Source of the DNA: Phycisphaerales bacterium | GTDB taxonomy: Bacteria > Planctomycetota > Phycisphaerae > UBA1845 > Fen-1342 | DNA length: 64,000 nucleotides | Assembly: GCA_016716475.1 (NCBI GenBank) | Contig: JADJWG010000001.1 | Span: 186,001-250,000 of the forward strand | Direction of reading: 5' to 3' | Shown: positions 28,450-36,681 of the stretch, piece after piece | How the letters are laid out: the number at the start of each line of letters is the position of its first letter | How positions within the stretch are numbered: position 1 is the first letter of the stretch | Position numbers and translations under genes: made by a program | Notes under the pieces: model-generated | The model's database searches: none | What the model saw: only the letters and a program-made list of their open reading frames with translations | Told to the model about the DNA's origin: nothing

Positions 28450-29946
28450 TCAGAGTTGCTGCTTGAAAGTCACGGGCAACCAGTTGCGCCCGGACTCCTT
28501 GAATACCTTTCCGTTCTGGAACACGATCGCATCGACCAGGCCGCGATTGGCCGGCCCGCCGGTGCGTAGCCGCGTGAACTCGCGTGGTTGGACCTCGTAC
28601 TCGAAGACCTCAGAGAAGCCCGCCGAAGAACTGCCGCTGCGGGGCAGCCAGCTCATACCGATGGCGGCGTTGGCCTCGTCCTCGGCCGAATAGCTGGTGT
28701 TGCCGCTGGCCATGAATTGACGGGATCTGCCGATCAGACCCGCAGCCCACTCGTTCGTCACCGGGTCGCCATTGGCATGCATCACCTTCGTGTTGAGATT
28801 AGCCAGCAGCGAGTCCGTCTCGGCGCGACCCTTCTCCCCGCCGCCGAGCGCCGCGATGAAGTTGCTGTAGTTCTGCGAGAGCAGGACGGTGGCGACACGC
28901 GCAGCGCGGCAGGTTGTCTGGAACTGCATGTCGTACGAGGTGACGAAGTGCTGCGCTTCATCGGCCCACAGGAATACCGGCCGAGGACTGTCAGCGATGT
29001 TGCGGCGTTCGATGGAGCGCTGGAAGGCGTGCTTCCACAGCACTTGGGCGAAGACACCTACCTCGGCGAACTCTTTGACGGACAGATCGATGAGGATGAT
29101 CCGGCCATCCTGGGTTGCTTCCGGCACCAGGTCTGTGTCCTCGCAGAACAGCTCGCGGAGAATGCCGCGGTTGAGTACATCGACCATTGAGGTGAAGGTC
29201 GAAACTATCACGCTGCGCGTCTTGTCGCTGAGCCCCGGAAACTCCAGGAGCCAGTAATCGGCGACGATCCCGAAATCCGACCGCTCACGCAGCGTCTTGT
29301 GCCTCGCGTCGGCTTCGCTGAGCCATCGGAAGCACGCGGATTGCTCTTTCCATTCGTCGGAGGCGAGCTGGTCCGCCGATGTCGGAGCGGATACCACCAC
29401 CCGGTACATGTCGGGCACGGTCACACGGCCCTTGGCGAGGAGGAGAAGATCGACAATGTTCCGGCAGAGCTGCCGATTGGCGCGCTTCCAATAGCCTTCG
29501 TCATCGCGGCCGCTGCCGCCCGCCGAGTTGCGCTCGGCGACTTCCAGAACCGTCGCCAGCAAGCTGACTATGTTCTCAGTCAGACCCGCTCCACTGCCTT
29601 GTCTCGTCGCCTCGTGATCGAGAAAATTGAACCGGTGCGGGGTATCCGGTCCAAAGACGATCAAATCGTCCGACCGACCTGTCTCATGACAGTAACGCTC
29701 CCACACGCTCCGCTCATCCGGCTTGGCGGTGAGAACGAGCCCGCCGAACCCCGCCCGAAGCATGGCCTGGGCGATGAAGCGTCCGCTTCCGCTGGACTTT
29801 CCCGAGCCGGTTGCCCCGAGGGCGAGTGTCCCTTCGAGTGCGTCGCGCACGGTCCAAATGGTTCCGGAAGCCCAACGCAGGAGCGGTGCATTCAGCGTAT
29901 CGCGTCGTTCCTTCTTGCGCCGGCTTCTTCCCGACAAGCCAAACAT
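28450..29946 (-). CDS. Type IV coupling protein-like ATPase (VirD4/TraG/TraM-recognition family)
   Basis: A 498-residue ATPase that in conjugation pumps the relaxase-DNA complex to the transfer channel. It shows Walker A at about 43-51 (LGATGSGKSSG), a conserved LVLTAKPDER segment, Walker B (PVFLWADEAQHF), and a C-terminal RecA-like motif region (VATVLLSQNYSNF). The usual N-terminal membrane helices are missing: the protein starts with a basic tail (GRSRRKKERR). ATG 29946 is chosen for GGAG upstream. Soluble coupling ATPases are known in some conjugative systems; the small membrane proteins on either side could be docking partners. Confidence 0.85.
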   Translation of the reverse strand: MFGLSGRSRRKKERRDTLNAPLLRWASGTIWTVRDALEGTLALGATGSGKSSGSGRFIAQAMLRAGFGGLVLTAKPDERSVWERYCHETGRSDDLIVFGPDTPHRFNFLDHEATRQGSGAGLTENIVSLLATVLEVAERNSAGGSGRDDEGYWKRANRQLCRNIVDLLLLAKGRVTVPDMYRVVVSAPTSADQLASDEWKEQSACFRWLSEADARHKTLRERSDFGIVADYWLLEFPGLSDKTRSVIVSTFTSMVDVLNRGILRELFCEDTDLVPEATQDGRIILIDLSVKEFAEVGVFAQVLWKHAFQRSIERRNIADSPRPVFLWADEAQHFVTSYDMQFQTTCRAARVATVLLSQNYSNFIAALGGGEKGRAETDSLLANLNTKVMHANGDPVTNEWAAGLIGRSRQFMASGNTSYSAEDEANAAIGMSWLPRSGSSSAGFSEVFEYEVQPREFTRLRTGGPANRGLVDAIVFQNGKVFKESGRNWLPVTFKQQL

Positions 29947-29959
29947 CTGTGTACTCCGT

Positions 29960-30073
29960 TCAGATCCTGCGTGTGTAGGAGTCCTTTGACTCCAGGATTT
30001 TCTGTTTTCCGTCGGCCGACGATTTCTGCGCCAGGGCGACGAGGAAGATTCCGAAGACAATGACGAGTTCCAT
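29960..30073 (-). CDS. Very small membrane protein (37 aa)
   Basis: The frame from ATG 30073 to TGA 29960-29962 gives MELVIVFGIFLVALAQ followed by a charged tail (KSSADGKQKILESKDSYT). One short membrane helix and a cytoplasmic tail are predicted. It fills the 138-base gap between the ParB-like gene and the coupling ATPase and ends 13 bases before the ATPase start, which supports a real gene in the operon. Confidence 0.5.
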   Translation of the reverse strand: MELVIVFGIFLVALAQKSSADGKQKILESKDSYTRRI

Positions 30074-30084
30074 GACTGAACCCC

Positions 30085-30936
30085 CTACTTGGGTTTGCAT
30101 GACACTTCGGCCACGATGTCTGCCAGCGGACGACCATCGACACCGGCGCTCCTGATCCGCTCCGCAAGCTCTGTCAGCCAGGACACGATGTCCTCAGCCG
30201 TGATGCTCGGAGCAGAGAGAGACACGGAACGTCCTTCCCCGAGTCGGATAAGGACGCGCTCGCGTTTCACCTGTCGCGGCTGGCGAGACTGAGTCGAACG
30301 GCGTCCGCTCTTGACGATCTTCGATTCTGCGACAAGTTGATCACGCGTGAGCTTGCCATCGATTACTCCCTGAACCAGACGAGCACGCTCGGCAGCATCC
30401 GCTATGGTCGCAATGGCGTAGGCACTGCTCATAGGAAGACGACCAGCGTCCGCCAAGTCCTGAACCTCCTTTGGAAGTAGCTGAAGTGTGAGCAGCTTGG
30501 AGATCGTTGATGGCGACGGCTTCCCAAGCTTTACGGACATTTCCGCCGCTGACCATCCGGTCTCCTGCATCAGCCGGGCGTACGCTCGCGACTTCTCCAT
30601 AACTGTGAGATCCGATCGCGCTGTGTTGACCACGAGTTGAAGCGTGATAAGCTCGGCCGGTGTGGGCACACGATCAGTAAGGATCATGGGAACGGCGTCA
30701 AAGCCCACGGACTCGGCGGCCTCCAGCCGTCCGTAGCCGTCATCGAGCACTGGTTGGCCATCTTCCCAATGGCCGATCAGCGGTACATAGATGCCGTTCT
30801 GCGCGATGCTTTGCGCCAGCACCAACCTGTCTTCTTGACTTCGACAATCCCGCACCTGGGGCCGCCGGACGATGTCCTTCACCTTCACGGAGTGAATCGA
30901 TCCGGCCAGGGAGGCAAGGTCCAGTATGCGGCTCAT
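30085..30936 (-). CDS. parB: ParB/RepB/Spo0J family partition protein
   Basis: A 283-residue protein with the ParB N-terminal domain (SVKVKDIVRRPQVRD, QNGIYVPLIGHWEDGQPVLDDGYGRLEA), a central helix-turn-helix (TGWSAAEMSVKLGKPSPSTISKLL) and a basic C-terminal part (RQPRQVKRERVLIRL). ParB CTPases bind parS-like sites for plasmid segregation. No ParA gene is seen nearby, so it may act as a regulator. Its ATG overlaps the end of the DUF1232-like gene (ATGA), showing translational coupling. Confidence 0.88.
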   Translation of the reverse strand: MSRILDLASLAGSIHSVKVKDIVRRPQVRDCRSQEDRLVLAQSIAQNGIYVPLIGHWEDGQPVLDDGYGRLEAAESVGFDAVPMILTDRVPTPAELITLQLVVNTARSDLTVMEKSRAYARLMQETGWSAAEMSVKLGKPSPSTISKLLTLQLLPKEVQDLADAGRLPMSSAYAIATIADAAERARLVQGVIDGKLTRDQLVAESKIVKSGRRSTQSRQPRQVKRERVLIRLGEGRSVSLSAPSITAEDIVSWLTELAERIRSAGVDGRPLADIVAEVSCKPK

Positions 30937-31259
30937 GACCGTCCTCCATCCACCCGGCTGCGGAGTTCGGCCTGCTCAGCCTGCGTGTAGAGGAGGCGAG
31001 TGTCTCTGCTGCTAAACGCAGACTTACCAGCAAGGATAACGCCGATCAGGTAGAACACATCATCGATCGGCAGGCCAGGCAGAAGATCGAGCGGTGAAAA
31101 GATGAGCAGGACCAGTCCTGCAACCAAGGCCCATTTGACCATCTCAAGGCCGGTGGCACGAAGGCGGCTCTGAGGCAGTGCGAGGAGTACCAATGTGGCC
31201 AGAAACAGCAGCGACGAACAACCCACAACGAGCTTCAGCAATCCAATGAATTCAATCAC
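30933..31259 (-). CDS. Small membrane protein with a DUF1232 (YkvA)-like core
   Basis: GTG 31259 has AAGGAGA 7 bases upstream and gives 108 residues. Two hydrophobic stretches (LLKLVVGCSSLLFLATLVLL and WALVAGLVLLIFSPLDLLPG) lead into the hallmark SPLDLLPGLPIDDVFYLIG, the conserved core of DUF1232. Family function is unknown. It is the first gene of the long minus-strand operon, so the region just upstream (31,260-31,357) must hold its promoter and probably a divergent one for the gene at 31358. Confidence 0.7.
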   Translation of the reverse strand: MIEFIGLLKLVVGCSSLLFLATLVLLALPQSRLRATGLEMVKWALVAGLVLLIFSPLDLLPGLPIDDVFYLIGVILAGKSAFSSRDTRLLYTQAEQAELRSRVDGGRS

Positions 31260-31357
31260 TTGTGTTCTCCTTGTCTCGCGGCAGCAGTACATCAACCTGT
31301 TGCATTTGCGCGTGATATCTGGCACACTGGCTGTTTGAGCAAGTGTGTTGAGGTGCG

Positions 31358-31837
31358 GTGTCGGACGACAATCAGGATGTGAGACGGACGCTGAGGGCGA
31401 TGATTGATCGCGTACTCACTGACCCTTCACGCGACTACACGAGGCAAGTCGAGGGACTTCGCGAACTTCGGACGGCCTTCCACCAGGAACTCGCAGCTGC
31501 CTTCGGCCCAGCGTTCAACGCCGCGCTCGAACAGACCCCGCAGGACAATCTCGATGAAAAACGGCAGCTCTGCGCCGATGCGAATGCAACCCTAAAATCG
31601 TTAGGGCTGGCGATCAACTGCCCTAAGACGGGGCAGCCAGCGATTATGGTGGCTGATGTCCAAGGCCGCGATGATGACCAAGGGCGATTTCGTCTGGAAG
31701 TACGGGCGATCCGGGGCCATTCATCCCGAACCTTCTCGAGCCGCGCTCTGACCCAATTCGAGCTCATAGGAGACCCGGTCCGACCCGAGGGATCGGCTCG
31801 CGAACGCCGCATGCCGGGGACAGACAGATCCCGGTAA
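31358..31837 (+). CDS. Hypothetical protein (159 aa)
   Basis: GTG 31358 opens a soluble protein: helical N-terminal half (VEGLRELRTAFHQELAAAFG), the block LGLAINCPKTGQPAIMVADV, and a beta-type segment RFRLEVRAIRGHSSRTF. No family recognised. A gene divergent from the conjugation operon and ahead of the sigma-kinase pair could be regulatory, but nothing in it shows this. The antisense frame is much less protein-like. Confidence 0.5.
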   Translation: MSDDNQDVRRTLRAMIDRVLTDPSRDYTRQVEGLRELRTAFHQELAAAFGPAFNAALEQTPQDNLDEKRQLCADANATLKSLGLAINCPKTGQPAIMVADVQGRDDDQGRFRLEVRAIRGHSSRTFSSRALTQFELIGDPVRPEGSARERRMPGTDRSR

Positions 31838-32075
31838 AATAGGCGGTCGAGGTCAGGAGTCAGTCGATCCAGCTTCCTGGCGATCATGGTCGCATTTGCG
31901 ACCCACACGGGGCATTCTCCGTCAGATTGAAGCAGGACTTGGATGGAGCGATGCAGCATGACTACTCCGGGTTGAGTGAGTTCGGTCACTATTCCAGTGC
32001 GCGCGCTGCCCGATTCCCGCGCGCGAGTTGAAGATTTTCTGAGTGCTTGGCCGCCAATGGCATCGGAGGAACGGC

Positions 32076-32666
32076 ATGACGATGGAGAAACCGGAAGGCT
32101 CGTTTCACGATGACCCGGAGATCAATGCCCTTGTCATCGAGATACTGGACAGCCTTCTGCCAGTGGTGAAAGAGATGATGAAGGGGTCCGCCCTTCACCA
32201 GTTCGTGTCGCCCGAGGACATCGTGCAGGAGGTCGTCATCCAGTGTCGTCCGGCACTTGCTAAATTTGAGCAGCGAACCGACGATTTGAAAGGTGACATG
32301 CGGAAGCTGATCAACGCGATCGCTCGAAATACCGTCAGGAAATGGGCACGCAAGTTCAAGACACACTTGCCTGCCATTGAAGATGCGGTTCTGGAGCAGG
32401 CGAAGCGCGATGGCCATACCCCCAGCCGTACCGTGGGGAAGGAGCAGTCACTGGATGCCGTTCAAGATTGCCTGTCCAAGCTGGATGTGTCGGCACGAGA
32501 CATCATCCTGCGCCGTATTGTCCTCGAACAGACATTCAACGAGATAGCCGACGCACTGGACAAGTCCCCAGGACAGGTTGACGGCCTGTACCGGAGAGCC
32601 CTGAAAAGCATGCGCGAGATGCTCGGAAGCAGCCAGGCATACCAGTTCGCCTCCAGCCACGGATAA
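32076..32666 (+). CDS. ECF-type sigma factor-like protein
   Basis: A 196-residue protein starting at ATG 32076 with GGAGGAA five bases upstream. Region 2-like sequence includes FVSPEDIVQEVVIQCRPALAKF and MRKLINAIARNTVRKWARKF. Region 4-like sequence includes CLSKLDVSARDIILRRIVLEQTFNEIADALDKSPGQVDGL, followed by RRALKSMREML. Planctomycete-type ECF proteins often precede serine/threonine kinases, and here the stop is 2 bases before the kinase ATG. Inference: a sigma factor controlled by phosphorylation from its partner kinase. Confidence 0.75.
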   Translation: MTMEKPEGSFHDDPEINALVIEILDSLLPVVKEMMKGSALHQFVSPEDIVQEVVIQCRPALAKFEQRTDDLKGDMRKLINAIARNTVRKWARKFKTHLPAIEDAVLEQAKRDGHTPSRTVGKEQSLDAVQDCLSKLDVSARDIILRRIVLEQTFNEIADALDKSPGQVDGLYRRALKSMREMLGSSQAYQFASSHG

Positions 32667-32668
32667 CC

Positions 32669-35600
32669 ATGAGCGAGCACGCCACTCCCGAGCCAGATCC
32701 GCGCCCGTCGGAGTCACCGGGCTGGTCCACGGTTGCGGTCATGTCGCACGCCGATTCGGCGGCTTCGGACGATTCGCTGTTCCCTCAGGCGTTCGGCGGC
32801 TACACCCTGTTGCGCTGCATTGGTGCCGGAAGCTTCGGCCAGGTGTTCCTTGCCCACAACGACGGGACATGGGACACATGCGCGATCAAGGTTCTTGCTG
32901 GACATCGGCTCCAGAATGAATCCGCACGCCAGCGGTTTGAACTTGAAGCCCGCATCGGCTCTGAACTCAGACACCCCAACATCCTGCCTGTCATCGACCA
33001 GGGCATGGTGCACGGGCAGCCGTTCATCGTCATGCCATTCGTGGATGGCACGGACCTCCAGCGGCTCATCGGCAAGCATCCGCTGGAAGTGTCGCGGGCA
33101 GTGGAACTGGTCCGCCTGATCGCCGACGCCGTCCATGTCGCTCACAAGGAGGGCTACCTACACCGGGATATCAAGCCGGAGAACATCCTGATCGAGCGCG
33201 AGACGGGCAAGCCGTTCATCGCGGATTTCGGCCTTGCGAAGGCCACCAACGCGCCGCTGGGCATCTCCGGCACAGAGGATGTCATCGGCACGCAGCCCTA
33301 CATGCCTCCGGAGCAGATCGATCCCGTGCTGGGGGACATCACGGCCGCGACGGATGTGTACGCGCTCGGCGTGACCCTATACCAGGCCCTCACCGGACGC
33401 ACGCCGTTCCCGCGACAAGACCGGTCGAACCGCGATATTAAAACGCAGATCGCCTGGGACCAACCCATTCCTCCGTCGGTGCTCAATCCACTGGTCCCAG
33501 CAGACCTCGATCTCGTCTGCCTGGTCTGCCTTCAAAAATCCCAGCATGATCGTTACCGGTCGGCCGCCGAACTCGCCGCCGATCTGAATCGATTCGAGAG
33601 TGGACGACCCGTAGAAGCCTGCTTGCCCGGAGGCATGAAGTTGCTCTGGCGACGGGCACAGCGCCGACCGCTACAGGCGGCTGCCATGCTTGTGCTGCTC
33701 GTCCTGGCGACGGCCGGTATCTGGTCAGCCGGGTTGTATGCAAACAGAGCGACACGGGCCGAAACGAATCTGGTCGATGCCGAGGGCCGGGCCGACCATG
33801 CAGAAGTCACGGCCGATCTTGCGGTCAAACGAAAGGCGATGCGCGAGTATGTCGCCGACATGCGCGATGTGGCGTACGCCAGGGAGGCTCATGAGGTGAG
33901 CCGGATGGAGGAGCTACTCCACCGGCATCGCCCTGTTGAGGGCGGGGAGGATCTCCGAGGACTGGAGTGGTACTACTGGGACCAGGTGCTTCAAGGTTTG
34001 TGTCATCGAATCGAGGCGGAGCCGGGCATCCGCTGTCTTGCGATCACCGACGACGACCGCCTGCTGGCAACGGCGGACATGGTCCACGCCAGCCTGTGGA
34101 ACCTGGAGACTGGCGATCGCCTGTTCCAGTTCCAGATCGGCCCTCGCAGGCAGGGACAGAGCGCCAAAGCGCTTGTTGAGGCGTGCGACGCCGTGGCGTT
34201 CAGCCCGGATGGCAAGCTGGTCGCGGCGACATGCTATGTCACGAGTGGCCAGAACCGTTTGGCGTATCTGCGCGTCTGGGACACCACGACCGGAGCCGAG
34301 CGTCTTGCCGTTACTGACAATGGCGACATCAGTGGGCAAGCTGTGGCTTTCAGCCCGGATGGCTCCCGGGTGGTTGCCGGGGGATACCACGGCAGCTGGG
34401 TGTGCTGGGATTTGTCAACCGGAGCACGAGCCGGGGCCGGTGGTGGGATTGATCCCAATGAACCTTACCCACCTGCGGTCTCACACCCCGTCACCCGGCT
34501 GCATTTCAGCGACAACGACCGGTTCATAGAGACGACGGATACGACGATCCGCCGTTCGGTGTGGCTTTCTTCAGGAACTGCTTCGCAGCGAGGCTCACGG
34601 TCAGCCCAGCGTATGTGGCCGACGAGCCGCCAAGGCTTGGTTATCGGGGCGATGCTGGGTCAAGGGTCCATCCGGCTTCTGTCATCGCCGGCGCAGGGTG
34701 CGTTCGACGATACGCCGAGGCAGACGCCCTTCGATGACCGTTTCAAAGCAACCAGCATCTATATGCATGGACAAAAGCTGATTGCGGGGTGCTCCGACAA
34801 TGTCGTCCGCGTCTGGACCGTACACCCAGGCAGGACATCGGATGACCCACGCGAACTGCTCGGTGCCACGGACACACTCGTTTCCGCCGGATTCGGGACG
34901 CGCCTCACTGTTGCGGCAACACGCAGTGGAACGATCTGCGTTTGGGACCGTAGATCCGGCACAAGCCCATTTACTGCCAAAACCAGCGCGTCCACATACT
35001 CCGAGCCGTGGCAACAAGAACGAGAGTACGGCTCGACGCAAAGCCCATCCGGGCGGCTGCGCACCCGCCTCAACCCCGACACCGGGAGCGTCTCCCTTCT
35101 CGATGCAGATGGCCGGATTCTGGTCGGACACATGGGCAGCACTTCAAGCGCGGGAGAAGTGCTGTACAGCCCGACCGAGCGTTTCCTCGCTTTCCGGGGG
35201 AGTCGGTCGGCGGACTGGGCGAGACCCGCCTACTTTTCTGACGACACTGTTTTCCTATGGGATGTTCAGCGTGCGAAGCGGCTGGCGACCATTCCTTACC
35301 CGCAGGGGACCCACATCGTTCCGTGGTGCTTCTCGCCCGATGAGAGCCTGTTCGCTTCCGCCAGCATCGCAAGCGCCGCGGTTGTCGTCGAGACCGGCTC
35401 GGGCCGGGAGACGGCTCAACTTGCTATTCTCGGCATCATTGAACTCATGTTCAGCCCGGACGGCGAGCGACTGGCTCTCGGCGCTCGCAAGCAGTTCGCC
35501 GTCTGGGACCTCGCATCCTCAAGCTGGGTGCTCCGTGCTGATCAGGGGGCGCGAGGCCTGAAGTTCGACGCGTCGGGCAGCCTCGTCACCATGCAGTCGT

Positions 35601-35863
35601 TCGATGACCACCAGGTGACGCTCGTTGCTGAGCTGGCTTCGGGTCAGATCCGAACCGCCGACTCAACAACCACGCCCAAAGTGATGCCGACCTCCGGTGA
35701 CGGCCGTCGTTTCTACGCCTTCGATGAAGGTATCCTGCGGGTCTATGTCGCTGATTCGGAAGATGACGAGCCGATCCTGACCGTCCCGGCTTCCGGCTTG
35801 CCGGTGGACCCATCGGAACTGGCAGCCCACCTTGATGCGCGCGTTGCAGCATGGAAGCGGTGA
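32669..35863 (+). CDS. Membrane Ser/Thr protein kinase with C-terminal WD40 repeats
   Basis: A 1064-residue protein. The kinase domain spans about 45-310: glycine loop IGAGSFGQVF, Lys74 in CAIKVL, HRDIKPEN (165-172), DFG (186-188) and MPPEQ. One membrane helix lies near 336-357 (AAAMLVLLVLATAGIWSAGL), then a short helical linker and an outer region of WD40-type units (AVAFSPDGKLVAATCYV, AVAFSPDGSRVVAGGYHG, LMFSPDGERLALGA). The layout (kinase inside, propeller outside) is common in planctomycetes. It is coupled to the sigma-like gene upstream. Carriage on a mobile element is unusual and suggests cargo that rewires transcription. Confidence 0.92.
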   Translation: MSEHATPEPDPRPSESPGWSTVAVMSHADSAASDDSLFPQAFGGYTLLRCIGAGSFGQVFLAHNDGTWDTCAIKVLAGHRLQNESARQRFELEARIGSELRHPNILPVIDQGMVHGQPFIVMPFVDGTDLQRLIGKHPLEVSRAVELVRLIADAVHVAHKEGYLHRDIKPENILIERETGKPFIADFGLAKATNAPLGISGTEDVIGTQPYMPPEQIDPVLGDITAATDVYALGVTLYQALTGRTPFPRQDRSNRDIKTQIAWDQPIPPSVLNPLVPADLDLVCLVCLQKSQHDRYRSAAELAADLNRFESGRPVEACLPGGMKLLWRRAQRRPLQAAAMLVLLVLATAGIWSAGLYANRATRAETNLVDAEGRADHAEVTADLAVKRKAMREYVADMRDVAYAREAHEVSRMEELLHRHRPVEGGEDLRGLEWYYWDQVLQGLCHRIEAEPGIRCLAITDDDRLLATADMVHASLWNLETGDRLFQFQIGPRRQGQSAKALVEACDAVAFSPDGKLVAATCYVTSGQNRLAYLRVWDTTTGAERLAVTDNGDISGQAVAFSPDGSRVVAGGYHGSWVCWDLSTGARAGAGGGIDPNEPYPPAVSHPVTRLHFSDNDRFIETTDTTIRRSVWLSSGTASQRGSRSAQRMWPTSRQGLVIGAMLGQGSIRLLSSPAQGAFDDTPRQTPFDDRFKATSIYMHGQKLIAGCSDNVVRVWTVHPGRTSDDPRELLGATDTLVSAGFGTRLTVAATRSGTICVWDRRSGTSPFTAKTSASTYSEPWQQEREYGSTQSPSGRLRTRLNPDTGSVSLLDADGRILVGHMGSTSSAGEVLYSPTERFLAFRGSRSADWARPAYFSDDTVFLWDVQRAKRLATIPYPQGTHIVPWCFSPDESLFASASIASAAVVVETGSGRETAQLAILGIIELMFSPDGERLALGARKQFAVWDLASSSWVLRADQGARGLKFDASGSLVTMQSFDDHQVTLVAELASGQIRTADSTTTPKVMPTSGDGRRFYAFDEGILRVYVADSEDDEPILTVPASGLPVDPSELAAHLDARVAAWKR

Positions 35864-36054
35864 GTCGGAGGGTCTGCCCTCCACCGCCGCTCGGATTATA
35901 GTCGGCGGAGGACCGCCGCCATACGGAGCGTCCCGCCGTGCGGTGGAAGGGTCGGTATGTGAATGACCCACATAGGCTGCGTCCAACAGATCCGTTCTGT
36001 CCGGTTGGCCTTGGCCGTGCTACCTTGAGTGATGCCCACAGCATGCAGGATGTC

Positions 36055-36267
36055 ATGACCACCCCGAACCCGCTCCATGTCGCAAATACCGCCCAGCAGA
36101 TGGCCCGGTCGGCCCCGAGGGAGGACGCGGTCGTATTCAATCGCGTGGCGATGGTGTGCATGGGCGTCATGGCGGCGGCATCCGCAGCCCAGATGCTCCA
36201 GTCGATCCTGCGCGAGTTCAACCGCGTCCATGACCACGACCATCGTCGGTGCAGTCGCGGCCGCTGA
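36055..36267 (+). CDS. Possible small protein (70 aa)
   Basis: The frame from ATG 36055 (AGGA five bases upstream) gives MTTPNPLHVANTAQQMARS, a hydrophobic helix (NRVAMVCMGVMAAASAAQML) and a basic His/Arg-rich tail. It lies between the kinase and a convergent gene. The one-helix layout resembles other small membrane proteins of this element, but no family is recognised. Confidence 0.4.
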   Translation: MTTPNPLHVANTAQQMARSAPREDAVVFNRVAMVCMGVMAAASAAQMLQSILREFNRVHDHDHRRCSRGR

Positions 36268-36276
36268 CGACGCCTC

Positions 36277-36681
36277 TCAGAGTTCGATGCGCTCGATGAC
36301 GGTATCGTGATCGCCTGCCTGCATGTCCGCACCTCTGTCCGCCTCCCGCAGCCAAGGCACGCGGTGGCGGGTGAGGCCCTCGAACAGCCTCACGGACGGG
36401 CGCACTTCGCTGTTGAGGTTGCGGCCGCGGATGCGAATCTTCTGGTCTGCCACCGTGAGCGTGATGCCTTCGGACGGGTCGAACTCGACCCGCTCCAGCC
36501 AGGCGTAGCCGATGGCGGTGATGCTGCCGTCCTTACGGCGCAGCTCAAGCATGGTCGCTCGATCCCGCACGCCCCGAAGCCATCCGAAGGCTCGGCAGTC
36601 ATCAGAGCCTTCAGTTCCTCCTTGATCAGCATCAGTTATCGACTTGCCCAGATAGCGGGACAGCATCGCGTCATCGCTCAT
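36277..36681 (-). CDS. Hypothetical protein downstream of the relaxase (134 aa)
   Basis: ATG 36681 lies 11 bases inside the relaxase gene end, so the two are coupled. The protein contains AFGWLRGVRDRATMLELRRK and beta-rich sequence (FDPSEGITLTVADQKIRIRG), ending RLFEGLTRHRVPWLREADR. It is probably a compact beta domain. No family recognised; position suggests a helper or regulator of the relaxase. Confidence 0.6.
   Translation of the reverse strand: MSDDAMLSRYLGKSITDADQGGTEGSDDCRAFGWLRGVRDRATMLELRRKDGSITAIGYAWLERVEFDPSEGITLTVADQKIRIRGRNLNSEVRPSVRLFEGLTRHRVPWLREADRGADMQAGDHDTVIERIEL

Noticed and set aside
31435..31989. 184-codon minus-strand frame opposite the hypothetical gene at 31358
   Set aside because: Most of it is antisense to a more protein-like plus-strand frame and is rich in Ser/Arg runs typical of shadow frames.
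35586..36332. 248-codon minus-strand frame over the kinase end
   Set aside because: It overlaps the WD40 end antisense, has an Arg-rich unnatural composition and no recognisable domain.
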